The notes under the pieces are model-generated. The model had not been told where the DNA came from and did not search any database. It saw only the letters and a program-made list of their open reading frames with translations. Position numbers and translations under genes: made by a program. 64,000 nt of DNA, taken from contig RPFO01001139.1 in NCBI GenBank assembly GCA_009746045.1, positions 394,050 to 458,049 of the forward strand. The letters are read 5' to 3'. Positions 45,529 through 55,560 of the stretch are shown here, one piece after another (within the stretch, counting starts at the first letter, position 1; the number at the start of each line of letters is the position of its first letter). The DNA comes from Mesostigma viride (taxonomy: Eukaryota > Streptophyta > Mesostigmatophyceae > Mesostigmatales > Mesostigmataceae).

Positions 45529-46586
45529 CCCATTATGTTTTCCTTTCAGGTTGAAGGCTAGCGACTTCAAGCCTGACCCTGCCCAGCTAGGAGACTGACT
45601 CCAAGCTGACTGAGGTGCTGAGCAACTGACACCCATACTGCAACATCTGGACTGAAAAAGATGGGCCCCAGAACTCGTGCAATACTTGTGATGGCATCAC
45701 GTTTAGCTCAACATGCCCGGGGAGTTCCTCCTCCTCGCGAGCTCACAAGGGAGATAGCTATGCCTGTCTGCCTATCCAGGGAGTGCACCACCAGCCAAGA
45801 AAGCCAATGTAAAAATGCCAAGGTAACCGTTTAAGAGGTTCCATGTTGTTCCATCATCATCGCCCACTCAGAGAAAGAATACCCAGCCAGGCTGGGTCAA
45901 CTGAGCTCAGGTTACCTGCAACCTGAGGAGTGACAGGTTTATTGCACCCTGCACTGTCCATGTTGTACCTGCACAACATGTGAGGACCAGCCACCCCTGC
46001 CCTGCACAGAGGGGGCTGAAGTCCGAGTGACAGGTGACAGGACTATGACATCCTGGACCTGGCCACATTGCACCTGCACAACGTGGGAGACCAGCCACCC
46101 CTGCCCTGCACATGGGGGACTGAAGTCCTGGTGACAGGTGACAGGAATATTTCATCCTGCACCTGTGCTGAGCACGTTGTACTAGACAACATGACAGCAC
46201 CCATGCCTATACTGCCACTGAACAGTAAGGCCAGGTGGCCCAGGATATCCACAGTGAACTGGGGTCCTGGGTAACCACCTGTCAAGGGAGCTTTGACCCT
46301 CCACTTGAATGGGGGCACCTGAGCCACTGAGCTCAAGGCCATTCCACCAAGGCATACGCCCTAGGGAATAAAGGTGTGAGATACATCCCATGCCCACCTA
46401 TGAAGGTGTGCATAACGAAATTCCATGGTGTTGAGAAAATCAAAACAGATTTTATTGGGCATAGGGCACGCAGATGTATGAAAAACAGACTCCAACCAAC
46501 CCCCATGGCTGGAAGCCACAACCTACCCCTTGGACCTGCCCAAGGGGTACTGGGTGACCTAGGCGGCCCTGGTGAACAGGACCCTG
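45529..46586 (-). other. Element B 3' untranslated region
   Basis: It contains a two-copy ~108-bp tandem repeat (about 45960-46160) with CCAGCCACCCCTGCCCTGCA. The polypurine-like AAAGGAAAACATAATGGG lies next to the LTR. There is no ORF of note. Confidence 0.7.
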
Positions 46587-48014
46587 CTAGGCGTCCCCCC
46601 TATGGGGCAGGGTTGCCTGCTTGCCATAGGGGTTCATCAAGTGGTACAACAGCTGATATTGTTCAGCTGCCTGCTGAGGCACTTTAGTGAGTGCATCAGC
46701 AGCGTTGTGTTTGTCCTCCACGTGACGGGTGGACTCCCAGTAGGTGGACTCCTGTTTCAGGACCACCCAGTCAAGATCAGTGTGGACAGCATAGGGGTTA
46801 GCAAGGAAACTGAGGACTGACTGACTGTCAGTGAGCAAGTGTGCCACCACCCCAGCATTGCTGCCTGCTTGCATCTGCAACCAAACCAGCACATGATTCA
46901 AGTACCTGGCATGAAGCACTGCTGACACCACTGCCCTGCACTCAGCAGCATTGCTGCTGACAGCCTTGCGTCTATGCAACCGGCTGTACCATGAAATGAG
47001 AGACAAGGGTGCATCATCATTCTGCACAAAATACAAGCCTGACTCCCTTGCCTGCAACTTGGTAATCTGCCTGGACTCCATGGAACTATCCATCATAGCT
47101 TGGATGTGAATGGTTTTGTGGAGATCCAAGGAGTGCAAGATAAGGGGAGGGCCCTCCTGGAGAGTTTTGGTGATGGCTTTGTGACCTACTTGCATCAAGA
47201 CATCATCATCAACTCTGCTAACCACAGCCAGGTGAGGTGCACACGTTGAGCACAACCACCCCAGCTTGCCTCTAATGGTAGGACAGGCTCCAGGTTTGAT
47301 TTTTGTTTGCAAAACCTCCAAGCAGCTGTGCATGTAATCATTGGGAGAGTAGAGTGCACACACCCACTGGTTTTGATGCTGCTGGAGTTGTAACATTGTG
47401 CCACAAAATTTTATGGCAGTGGTGCCCAGCTCTACTTGCTTGCCAATCTCAAAATGCTGTGACACTTGTTGAATAAAATCATCCACAGCACGCCTTGGCC
47501 CAGCAATCAGCTGATCATCCCCATGCCACACAAAGGTGAGAATGCCATGAGGGTGTGGGACCACAAAGAAGCAAGGGTCTATGTCATCATATCTAGCCCC
47601 TAACTTTTCAAACACAGCCTGAGCTGACATCCTGAAAATGCGAGGAGCTGATTGCAGCCCTTCAACACCTATGTTAGCTTTCAGGTACTGCTGAGGGATG
47701 TGTTTTGCCCAAACTCTGGGAGTGGAGACTACGTACACCTGACCATGCCACACTTGTTGTGCTATCTCAGGTGAGCCTTTCAGGAAAGCCCTTTTAATGT
47801 CTGTAGCCTTACAGATATAGTCATCCCCATCATTGAGATGACCCACAAAGACAGACAGCAAGATTTTTAGGGATGTTTGCTGAATGCCTGGCGTGTACAA
47901 CTCTGCCTCTGTCAGATCAGTGGTGCCCTTGAACTCTGTCACACAAGGTCTAGCATGAAAGATGACTGACCCATCTGCTGCTGGCTTATGTTTACACACA
48001 AACTTCAGGCGCAA
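46587..48014 (-). CDS. Element B: reverse transcriptase and RNase H
   Basis: The 475-codon frame holds RVT_2 and RNase H: AELYTPGIQQTSLKILLSVF, ATDIKRAFLKGSPEI (catalytic Asp), VEGLQSAPRIF and the catalytic FVWHGDDQLIAGP, with HGDD where Copia has YVDD. It then has KLGWLCSTCAPHLAVVSR and RNase H with MMDSSMESRQ, AAECRAVVSAVLHARYL, LLTDSQSVLSFL and NAADALTKV. All acidic catalytic positions are present. The N-terminal continuation is in another frame (48214-48005), so the reading frame needs a shift near 48040. Confidence 0.88.
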   Translation of the reverse strand: MRLKFVCKHKPAADGSVIFHARPCVTEFKGTTDLTEAELYTPGIQQTSLKILLSVFVGHLNDGDDYICKATDIKRAFLKGSPEIAQQVWHGQVYVVSTPRVWAKHIPQQYLKANIGVEGLQSAPRIFRMSAQAVFEKLGARYDDIDPCFFVVPHPHGILTFVWHGDDQLIAGPRRAVDDFIQQVSQHFEIGKQVELGTTAIKFCGTMLQLQQHQNQWVCALYSPNDYMHSCLEVLQTKIKPGACPTIRGKLGWLCSTCAPHLAVVSRVDDDVLMQVGHKAITKTLQEGPPLILHSLDLHKTIHIQAMMDSSMESRQITKLQARESGLYFVQNDDAPLSLISWYSRLHRRKAVSSNAAECRAVVSAVLHARYLNHVLVWLQMQAGSNAGVVAHLLTDSQSVLSFLANPYAVHTDLDWVVLKQESTYWESTRHVEDKHNAADALTKVPQQAAEQYQLLYHLMNPYGKQATLPHRGDA

Positions 48015-48214
48015 GTGCTTGCACCCTGCAGGCTTTTTGTCAATAGGTGTGACAGGGGAGTATGAGAAGGACTAAGAGGATCTGGCACTACCCATTCTTC
48101 CCTGGCCTTGTTAAAGGCCTCCACCCATTTTAGGAATCCTATGTGTGTGCGACAGTCTTGCTCTATCTGTTCATAAGAAAGAGGAGACATTTTAGCCACA
48201 TCATGCTTGCCCAA
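48005..48214 (-). pseudogene. Element B: connector between protease-like domain and RT
   Basis: The short frame encodes SPLSYEQIEQDCRTHIGFLK and EAFNKAREEWVVPDP, aligning with the same connector in element A. It bridges the frame ending at 48163 and the RT frame starting at 48014. It marks two one-base-type frame changes rather than a separate gene. Confidence 0.75.
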
Positions 48215-50329
48215 TCCAAATGAGTTGGGATGAAGTTTTTGGTTGTGAACCAGTCTGCCACACAGGGTTCTTGCCCTGGGGCATACTTGGGTGTAGCAAA
48301 TTTTACAGAAGCAATGTTGGTGTTAAGAAGTTTTTCAAGAGAAATTTTGAAATGATTCAGATCAACACCACCCATGTCCTGGATGGATAGTCTATCACTG
48401 GATATGAGGACACCAGGGTAACAGAGAAAAGGATCCCCCAATAAAGCATTCCCTTTATAACCTTCCAAGACCTGAAAAGGAGTGGGGATACCAAGTATAG
48501 TCAACATGACCTGACCTAATACCTTGAGGGATGACTGCCCTGAGAAATCAGCCACATGGTGCCAGGGTGAAGGTTCCAAAGGCAAATGGGGCACAGCCAG
48601 GGCACTGATAATGCTGACCTGGGCTTGTGTGTCCACTGCAACCATAAATGGGCTATTGTCATTCTGCCCAACCTTCCCCACCTTAGCTGATCCTGCAGCA
48701 GTTTGAGCTTTGGCTCTATGAGCTGCTTGTAAAATGCGAACAGCGTCTGCTAGGCTGCGTTTGGAAGGTGCAGCTAGTGGCTGAGCTATGTTCACACTTG
48801 TAGAGGTGATAGGTTGCTGATCACCTGTTTTGCCAATGTGACCCTCTGCTGCAGGGGGCCAATCCTGCAGTGACTGCCTGCAATCATCAAGGGTGACCTG
48901 GGTGTCACAGTGGGTGTGGCTCTCACACTCACCAGTGGGTGTTCCAAACAACCACTCACTGGGCAACGCTGGGATGCCAGGCAACTGTACAGGGCTGTCG
49001 GCCAACAGCTCTTCCTCCTCTGCCACGTCTGACACAGTTGGAAAATACAATTTCATCCTGTGAGGTGAACACCTGTGAATTTTTCCCGTGTCATTGTGTT
49101 TAACTAACACTGTCCTGCCAGTGGTGTTAAACTTTAGGATGGTGGCTGGCCCATGCCAGGTACCCACCTTGCCTAGTCCCGACTCCTTGTAGAATAGGAC
49201 CTGATCCCCTTCTCTGAAGGTGGGACGTGGATGCTTTGCATCCTTGACAGCTAACCTGCTAGCTGTCTGTGCTCGCTGTGCGTTGTAGAGGGCTAGTACC
49301 TCAGGTGGATAAATGCCTGCATGCAATCCATCTGGTGTAATGACCACCCCTTGTGGGGTTTTCATGAGTGGCCTCCTGTTGAGGACTTGGCACAACCTGG
49401 TGGACCACAGAGCTCTGTCAGCATAGGACCCACTGTCAGCCAGCAGATTGCCATCTTCTTTGGCTACAAGGGTTTTAATGGACCTGATGGCCCTTTCAAT
49501 AATGCCTTGCCTCTCATGATCTTCTAGCCCAGCCAGATCAATAGCCTCACACCCTGGTTCATTGGCAAGACATGTGAACTGCTGATCCAGTAACAATGCC
49601 TCCACAGGGTAGTACCTGGCCTGAGCAATCAAGAGAGCCCTGAGCAACTGTGTCTTGTCCATTCCAGGTAATGGTTCAATGGTTGTGTACCTTGACCATG
49701 CATCTTTAAGTGCCAAGTAAGATTGTCCTTTGATATGAAAGACATCTCCTACCACCCTGCCCTTGCTCTTAGGTGGGGTAGCTACATGCCACTTAGGGGG
49801 TTTGGGTGCATTGAACTGACAATGCTGGCAGTGGGATCTGACCACCTGGCATGCACGTCTGAGTGCTGCCCCCCCTATTGCTGCTGCCACCACCTCTGCA
49901 CTCACTTCATGCCCATAAAGGAAATGCAACTGCAAAGCAAGCTCCTGAAAACTGATCTGAGCATCCTCTGCTGGGGACACTCTGCACACCTTGGGAACCA
50001 TAGATGTGAAGGTTGGTTTAGAGACATAATCTTCTGAAACCAGCTGTAGCACCTTTCCAGAACTGCTCACTGCTCTGACAGTGGGGCATGCAGAAGAAGA
50101 AGGTGAAGCAGGCACACTCAAGCCAGCATGAGAGGGAGACTCACACTTCTTGCCGTAAGGAGGCCGCTTGCAGTCCTTGGGGTCACCGTGGGGCGGCCCG
50201 TGGCACTTGTGGCACAGGACGTCCAAATGCCCCAGCTCGTCCACGTTCTTGCGGCAGGTGGGCCGCAGGTGGTACTTCATGCCACAGCGGGTGCACCGCT
50301 GAGAAGACTTGTCCTCCTTGTCCTGCTTC

Positions 50330-50391
<62 letters not shown>

Positions 50392-50727
50392 ACTGTTGTT
50401 GTTGTTGTTGCTGGAGCTGCCCCCCTTGGAGGGAGACTGCCCCTTACCCTTGCCCTTGCCCCAGCCCCTGCCCTTGCCCTTGCCCTTGCCCTTGCCCTTG
50501 CCCTTGCCCTTAAACATTTGTCCCAGCAGGGACTTGACTTCTGCCATAGTGACAGGTCTCTTGCTCCTGTCTTCCCTCTCCCTATCCTCCTCCTCCCTCT
50601 CTTCCCCCCTGACCCTCTTTACAGAGGTGCCCATGGCCCCCTGGCTAAGGGGAGCCAAGGCCAGCTTGATATAATCCAATGCCTCCTTCATGTCCTCCCA
50701 GTACTTTGCCATTCCTGTGGCAAGCAT
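48163..50727 (-). CDS. Element B: zinc knuckles, integrase and retropepsin-like domain
   Basis: The 854-codon frame starts in Gag (MAKYWEDMKEALDYIK) and passes through a Lys-Gly and poly-Asn linker. Zinc knuckles lie near residue 145 (CTRCGMKYHLRPTC and CHKCHGPPHGDPKDC). The integrase has HHCC (LHFLYGH, CQHC) and a DDE core (VVGDVFHIKG, LLLDQQFT, DHERQGIIERAIRSIK), followed by an SH3-like tail (FREGDQVLFYKE). About residue 694 a retropepsin-like domain begins: AVDTQAQVSIISALAV, ILGIPTPFQVLEG and ALLGDPFL. Placing the protease after the integrase is not the canonical Ty1/Copia order. The Gly-to-Gln change in DTG is shared with element A. Confidence 0.88.
50336..50515 (-). repeat. TTG and CCCTTG microsatellites inside Gag
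   Basis: These encode the poly-Asn (50336-50411) and Lys-Gly (50440-50515) linkers of element B Gag. Confidence 0.9.
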
Positions 50728-51425
50728 AGCGTAGGTGTTTTTGTCAAGTTTGAGTTTCTCAAGGAAGAACGCAGCAAGAACTTGTGATCTAGCTGCTGGA
50801 CATCAGGACGTGCTTTGATGGCTAGCTCATATTTCTTTGTCTCAGCCACATAGTCCACTGATGTGACCCTGTATTCCTCTACCCACCTGAATGCCCCATA
50901 TATGTCCACAGATGAGGGGGTGGAGAGGAGGTCAGTTAGCTCCTTCATGAAAGCCTCCCAAACTGCCCTAGCCTGCGTGTCCTGCCACTTGGGATACCTA
51001 CGCTGGAAGACAAGAATGAGATTCTGAATCTGAGAAGAGGACTGATGGTAGAAATCCCCCTGCATGAGAGATCCAAACCAATTCTTGACATTCAGTTCCT
51101 CCCTAGCCAGCTGCAGAGAGAGAAGTGCATGATTCCCCTGCTCCCTAGTATACCCCTCAGGCAGCCCCCTGACATTAATCCTATCCACAGGACGGTTTTC
51201 ATTGTAAGTGGGCAACCTAGAGGGGGATGCAGGGGGAGAGGGAGAAGATGGTGTTGCTGCTGCAGCATTCACAGGAGAGACCTGCTGAGAGGGAAGTGCT
51301 ACTTGAGTGAGCTGAGCAGGATGGGCAAACATGGGCTGTGTAGGAGGGTTAGACAACATAGGGGTGGGCTGGTGGGGGTGTGAGTGTGTGTCACTTCCCG
51401 CCTCCTGCTGCGGGCCTCCTCCCAA
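50688..51425 (-). CDS. Element B: Gag core
   Basis: The frame begins Gln/Pro/Ser-rich and continues into the helical core RVDRIN-like VRGLPEGYTREQGNHALLSL, FRWVEEYRVTSVDYVAETK and VQQLDHKFL. It then goes out of frame near 50780, where the 50727 frame takes over (EKLKLDKNTYAMLATGMAKY). The core aligns with Gag of element A (GLAEGY, ASYKVNKSDYV, ELDKNTNAVLLAG). Gag forms the particle shell. The ATG choice is uncertain because the preceding ORF overlaps. Confidence 0.7.
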   Translation of the reverse strand: MGGGPQQEAGSDTHSHPHQPTPMLSNPPTQPMFAHPAQLTQVALPSQQVSPVNAAAATPSSPSPPASPSRLPTYNENRPVDRINVRGLPEGYTREQGNHALLSLQLAREELNVKNWFGSLMQGDFYHQSSSQIQNLILVFQRRYPKWQDTQARAVWEAFMKELTDLLSTPSSVDIYGAFRWVEEYRVTSVDYVAETKKYELAIKARPDVQQLDHKFLLRSSLRNSNLTKTPTLCLPQEWQSTGRT

Positions 51426-53067
51426 TCATGGAAGGTGGGAGAGAGGGACACTTCATCGTCAGTAGGGTTAGTAAGATTGTGATGCAACCAGGTAGGCAGA
51501 GTTAGCCACCTACCCGCCCCTCTCAGGATGGCGTTGTGTAGGAGCTCCAGCAAACGCACCAGACGCACCCTGCTGCCCTGCACCCTCCTCCCTGAGAGGA
51601 GAGCCTGCAGGGCAGGCAGCAGGTCGTCGCACACCCTACGTGTGCCCTCTTGGAGGTTGGGCAGGCCCAGGATGTGCGTGATGATTGCACACACCAGGCT
51701 GCCCGCCTCCGCGACGTGCATCTGCTGGCTCCTGTCGGCCAGCCCACGGAAGGAGGCTGTGGCTGTCTGTATGGCACGCCACACGGCCTCATCACCAGGG
51801 TGATGAAGTCGCGACCTTGCAGGTCGCCCTCCAGCAGTGCTGGTTGCTGCCCAGCTGCGGTGGGACCCTGGGGCCCCTCCGGCCCTGCCAGGGACTTGTC
51901 CTTGTTGCGACTAGAGGGGGCCTGCCCCCCAGAGCCGCTGGAGGTGCCCGTGACACCCTCCATGGGGGCTGCATCCCCCGCCAGCGCCGGAGGCGCCGGC
52001 GTCGCTGCCGGGGTCCCTGCGACCCCGGGCGCTTGTGTCGCCGCCGGGGTCCCTGCGACCCCGGTGGCCTCCTCAGCCACCTGGCCCCCCACGCGGGGCG
52101 GGGGAGCCTGCGGCTGAGGTTGGACCCTCTGACCTGCCAGAGGGTCCTGGGTGGCTTCACCACCCATGGGCGTGTTGGGGGCGTCTGCCGCCCCGCGCCC
52201 CGTCGCAGGCGGCATCGCAGCCGCCTCACGCCTATCCGGGCCCCAGCCAACTGGCGTGACTTGGGGCCACGCTGGCAACGGAGTCAGCGCGATCTCTGGT
52301 CTGGAGACCACGCGCAGCGCCTCTCTCTGGCGCTGCCTGGACGCCCACTGATCAACAGTGCCGGGGTTGTGCCTCGGCCGATTGGCGAAACAGTACAGCC
52401 AAACCGCCACCTGAACCAGTGGGAGCTGCATCCTAAGACGCCCCTCGATCAGCGAGTGCACCCGATGAACCTCTATCGCGTGTATCTCCTCATCTGGAAG
52501 CAACTGAAAACGATCGAGCAAGATCCGGCCGTTCACCGCAATGAACGCCGGGATGTCGTCCTCCCCAAGGGGGAGAAAATGGGGTGGGCGCCCGAACATG
52601 ACCGGGGGCGGAACATGTTCCCCATACCGGTCAATGTCCATGGTGGCCATCTGTCGGCCCACGGAAAGGTTGCCAGACGTCGCAGGTGTCTGCGACGAAA
52701 GCTCAAGCGAAGGCCGAGGCCTCGCAGGCGGCACCTCGCCATCCTCCTCGGAGGAATCACTCCGCTCACGACCCCCGTCACCTGCGACGGGTGAACGTCG
52801 TGCCCGGGGGACCTGCCCCCCAGGTGCCATGGCGGACAAACCGCCAGTGGCAAACGGCCGCCCGCTCGCCATCCCCCGGGCGCCGGGCCCCACCTGCGGG
52901 CCCCGACGCCTGGGTTGGTCAGCGACCACCGTGCGGAAGGGGACGTTGGGCGTCACCCTCGCATCGGTGGTGGAGGGCGTGCCCTCCGGCGAAAGGCGGG
53001 GTGAGGTGCGCCTGGCAGGCGCCTTCCCCTTGTTGTTGTTGCCGTTGTTGCCGTTGTTGGAAGCCAT
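51299..53067 (-). CDS. Element B: GC-rich N-terminal ORF
   Basis: The ORF starts at ATG 53067, 46 bases inside the 5' LTR. It has a disordered Pro/Gly/Ala-rich beginning, a central ordered segment (DIPAFIAVNGRILLDRFQLL, VQVAVWLYCFANRPRHNPG) and a Pro/Ala-rich linker. Near 51790 the frame shifts and continues as EAVWRAIQTATASFRGLADR and LVCAIITHILGLPNLQEG until it overlaps Gag at 51425. GC content is far above that of gag-pol. I recognise no family; it may be an extended Gag N-terminus. Confidence 0.6.
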
Positions 53068-53084
53068 ATCTTTTTTTTTTTGCT

Positions 53085-53112
53085 TAAAAAAAATATCGAA
53101 CTTTTCAGTCCA
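53085..53112 (-). other. Candidate primer-binding site of element B
   Basis: Directly inside the 5' LTR the minus strand reads TGGACTGAAAAGTTCGA. TGG is complementary to the CCA end of a tRNA, as expected for reverse-transcription priming. The tRNA species is not identified. Confidence 0.5.
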
Positions 53113-53567
53113 AGTTGGATGGAGACTAGGGACGACGAACAACTGCGAAAGCTGAGAGCGAATGATGATTGTATTACAATAATACAATGAGAGAGCGATG
53201 AAAGCTGAGGGCTCAGAATGGAACTGGGCAGACTCGGGTGCTGTGGCACTCCCCAGTGCTACGCCTATATGCCTATGGCGGTGCTACCTGCAGCACACGA
53301 CCAGTGGACAAGTGTACACCGCAATGCCATGCGACCACGTCACTAGCAACCAGCTAAGACTCGGCCCGTCAGGCCCGGCTACACCGGACCTGGCGGGTCG
53401 AGCTAGCACCTAGGAACAGTCTGGCACTAACCGCACATCGGTCCACATGACACCTCAGTACCGTACACCCTGCCGTACTGTACTGAGGTGTCCCGCTCAG
53501 CCGCGGTAGGCAATACGCGGCGCGCAGGCCGGAAATCCGTGTGTCAGCCTAAGCATCTCATCTAACT
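53113..53567 (-). repeat. 5' LTR of element B
   Basis: 455 bases matching 45074-45528 at every position I compared. It presumably carries the promoter. The adjacent GCTCC (53568-53572) is the second target copy. Confidence 0.95.
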
Positions 53568-54096
53568 GCTCCTCCCCCCGCGCTCCGGGCTGCATTTCCA
53601 CCGAGGAGTCGGTCTCCTGCAGTACATCCCCAGCCATGCGCCTGAAGGAGCGCGCTGTGCGCCTGTGCGCAAAGGTGAAGAGCTCGTTCTTCTTGCGGAG
53701 AACGTATGGGGGTGCCTCGCGCGCACCTGTCGGCCCCGCGCGCAGACCCGCCCTCGCCACTCGATCCCGCTCCAACTGCCGCTCCGCGAGTTCCCGGGCT
53801 GTTCTGTCTATCTCAGTCTCTGCCCGCAGCTGAGCCTCTCGCTGGGCCTCCAGCTCGCGCTGCTGCTCCAGCTCCTTGCGCAGCTGGGCCTCCTGGCGAA
53901 TGCGCTCTGCCTCGCGGCGGAGCAGCTCTTCCCGCTTCTCCCTGTCCTCCGGCAGCTCGAGATCCACCAGGTCCTCGTCCTCGTCGTAGCCATCCGACGG
54001 GATATCCCCCAATACGGGCACCACCCTCCCCGGCCCCGTAAACAGCTCGGGTGCCGTGGGCTGCCCTTCAGCCGCGGTGGTGCATTGGGACGCCAT
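53568..54096 (-). pseudogene. Coiled-coil ORF, 5' half (split by element B)
   Basis: The ORF starts at ATG 54096. An acidic segment (DGYDEDEDLVDLELPEDREK) is followed by ~60 residues of strong Glu/Arg/Gln coiled coil (REAERIRQEAQLRKELEQQ). It then has APPYVLRKKNELFTFAHRR and ends at the GCTCC target in ...ARGEE. Beyond this point the frame would read into the LTR. Excision of element B joins it in phase with 44200-45073. Function unknown; coiled coils suggest a structural or assembly role. Confidence 0.65.
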
Positions 54097-54399
54097 ACAT
54101 TGTACAGCGGCGGCCTCGCCAGCAACTGCGTGAGTGACCCCCTCTTTTCCCCCTGTTCCCCCCTGCGTGTCCCCCCCGTTCCGCGCCGAGTGCTTGGGGA
54201 CCCCGCAGCGTGTCCCCCCGTTCCGCGCCGAGTGCTTGTCTGTTTCCCTGTTCCCCCCGCGCGCGAGTCCGTGATCGAGAGTACGAGTGTGCGAGTGTGT
54301 GAGTACGTCGGCAAGTCCGTGTCAGTCTCCGCTGTCGGTGTGCGTGCGTTTATGGTCGCGCTAAAATAATCTCGCGGTTCGTCATATCAGTGGCGCGCC
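54097..54399. other. Divergent intergenic region with 36-bp direct repeat
   Basis: GTTCCGCGCCGAGTGCTTG with its C-rich leader occurs twice (about 54173-54238). An AT-rich island CTAAAATAATCTCGCGG (about 54360) lies 25-40 bases upstream of the 54400 start, the only AT-rich stretch nearby, and may be a core promoter. Confidence 0.5.
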
Positions 54400-55518
54400 A
54401 TGATGCATCCGGTGTCGTTGTCCGAGGCGCGTCTGATGTGCGAGTTCGTGGGCGCGTGCGTGCAGCCGTCGTCGCACATCCAGGAGTGGCCGGCGGCGGG
54501 CAAGCTGGCGGACGCCTTCAACGCGTTCCTCGCGGCGAAGGGTCTGCCCCCGTACGCCGCGTCCCGTCTGGCGGGCCCCTGCCCGGTGGCGGACGACCTG
54601 GCCCTGTGGTCCGGCGTGCTGGCGGGCAAGGGGGGCGTGCTGATGCACGTGGCGGGGGTCGCTGGGGGCGAGAGCGGGGGGTGGTACTGGGCGCAGAACG
54701 TGTCGCTGGTCCATCCGGCCCCCGTGCCCTCGGACGGGGAGGTGAAGCCGTTCCCCCCTTGGTTCAACGGGGAGCGTTTCCTGGCTGCCCGCGAGGCGGG
54801 CAAGAGGCGCGAGGAGATGCGCAGGTGGGTGAGCGCGTACGCGGGCGAGCACGGGCTGTTCGCGGAGATCACGGAGGAGGAGGAGTCGTTCCTGGAGGAG
54901 TGCCACGGCTACCCCGAGGGCGAGATGGCGGACCTGAAGGGCCTGCGCGAGATCCGCGCGCACATGGCGAAGGCGGGCGGCGCGCCCCCCGCGTGGATGA
55001 ACGAGCGCGTCCGCGAGATCCGCGAGCGGCTCACGGCGGCGTTCAGCCGCAAGCAGGGTTCGTCCTCGCGCTGGCGCCTGCGCGACAACCAGGCGGGCGA
55101 CGCGCTGACGGCGCGGCTGAAGTGGCGGTCGGCGGAGGAGGAGGAGCACGACCTGCAGGGGTCTGGCGAGGCGCGGGGCGGGCGCGAGGAGGAGGGCAAG
55201 GAGCGCGAGGCGGCGGCGCTGGACACGTACCTGCGGCTGTTCCTGCAGCACAGCGACCTGGTGGTCCTGGAACGCGGCGGGCGCCTGCCGCTGGCGGAGT
55301 TCCGCCGCCTGTTCTTCGTGGAGTACCTCCAGAACGGCAGCCGCATGACGCGGCGAGTGCCCAACGCGGACCTGGCCGCCCTGCTGGCCCCCCACGGGGT
55401 CGCCGTGACAGGAAACGTGCGCATGGGCAGCGGGGAGGAGGAGAAGCGCACGGTGTGGGTGACGGGGGTGGCCCGGAGGGCGCTAGGAACGACGCGTAAT
55501 AATAATAATGATGAATAA
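54400..55518 (+). CDS. Protein with two winged-helix-like ends
   Basis: The 372-residue frame has tandem ATGs (54400 and 54403). The N-terminal region (about 10-90: EFVGACVQPSSHIQ..., ADAFNAFLAAKG) and the C-terminal region (about 285-365: TYLRLFLQHSDLVVLERGG, FRRLFFVEYLQNGSR, LLAPHGVAVTGNV) each resemble the helix-rich domain found at the C-terminus of D5-type primase-helicases of viruses and phages. The resemblance is by pattern only. The middle is Arg/Glu-rich. No Walker motif is present, so it is not a helicase. The stop is followed at once by AATAAA. It is intronless and GC rich like its neighbours. Confidence 0.55.
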   Translation: MMHPVSLSEARLMCEFVGACVQPSSHIQEWPAAGKLADAFNAFLAAKGLPPYAASRLAGPCPVADDLALWSGVLAGKGGVLMHVAGVAGGESGGWYWAQNVSLVHPAPVPSDGEVKPFPPWFNGERFLAAREAGKRREEMRRWVSAYAGEHGLFAEITEEEESFLEECHGYPEGEMADLKGLREIRAHMAKAGGAPPAWMNERVREIRERLTAAFSRKQGSSSRWRLRDNQAGDALTARLKWRSAEEEEHDLQGSGEARGGREEEGKEREAAALDTYLRLFLQHSDLVVLERGGRLPLAEFRRLFFVEYLQNGSRMTRRVPNADLAALLAPHGVAVTGNVRMGSGEEEKRTVWVTGVARRALGTTRNNNNDE

Positions 55519-55560
55519 AACCTCGATGGATGCAATACAGTGAGCGCAAATGCACGGTAT

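Larger units (their letters stand above)
45074..53567 (-). mobile_element. Complete Copia-like LTR retrotransposon (element B, 8.5 kb)
   Basis: Identical-looking 455-bp LTRs, a TGG-starting primer-binding-site-like sequence, a polypurine tract and a GCTCC target duplication define the full element. On the minus strand the order is N-terminal ORF, Gag, zinc knuckles, integrase, retropepsin-like domain, RVT_2 and RNase H. Apparent frame changes near 51790, 51430, 50780, 48210 and 48040 are surprising in so young an element. They may be sequencing indels, or the copy may have been mobilised in trans. LTR ends are AGTT/AACT rather than the usual TG/CA. Confidence 0.92.

Noticed and set aside
54390..55499. 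369- and 337-codon ORFs overlapping the 54400 gene
   Set aside because: Shadow frames of GC-rich coding sequence; Gly/Arg-rich composition without motifs, while the 54400 frame has protein-like character.
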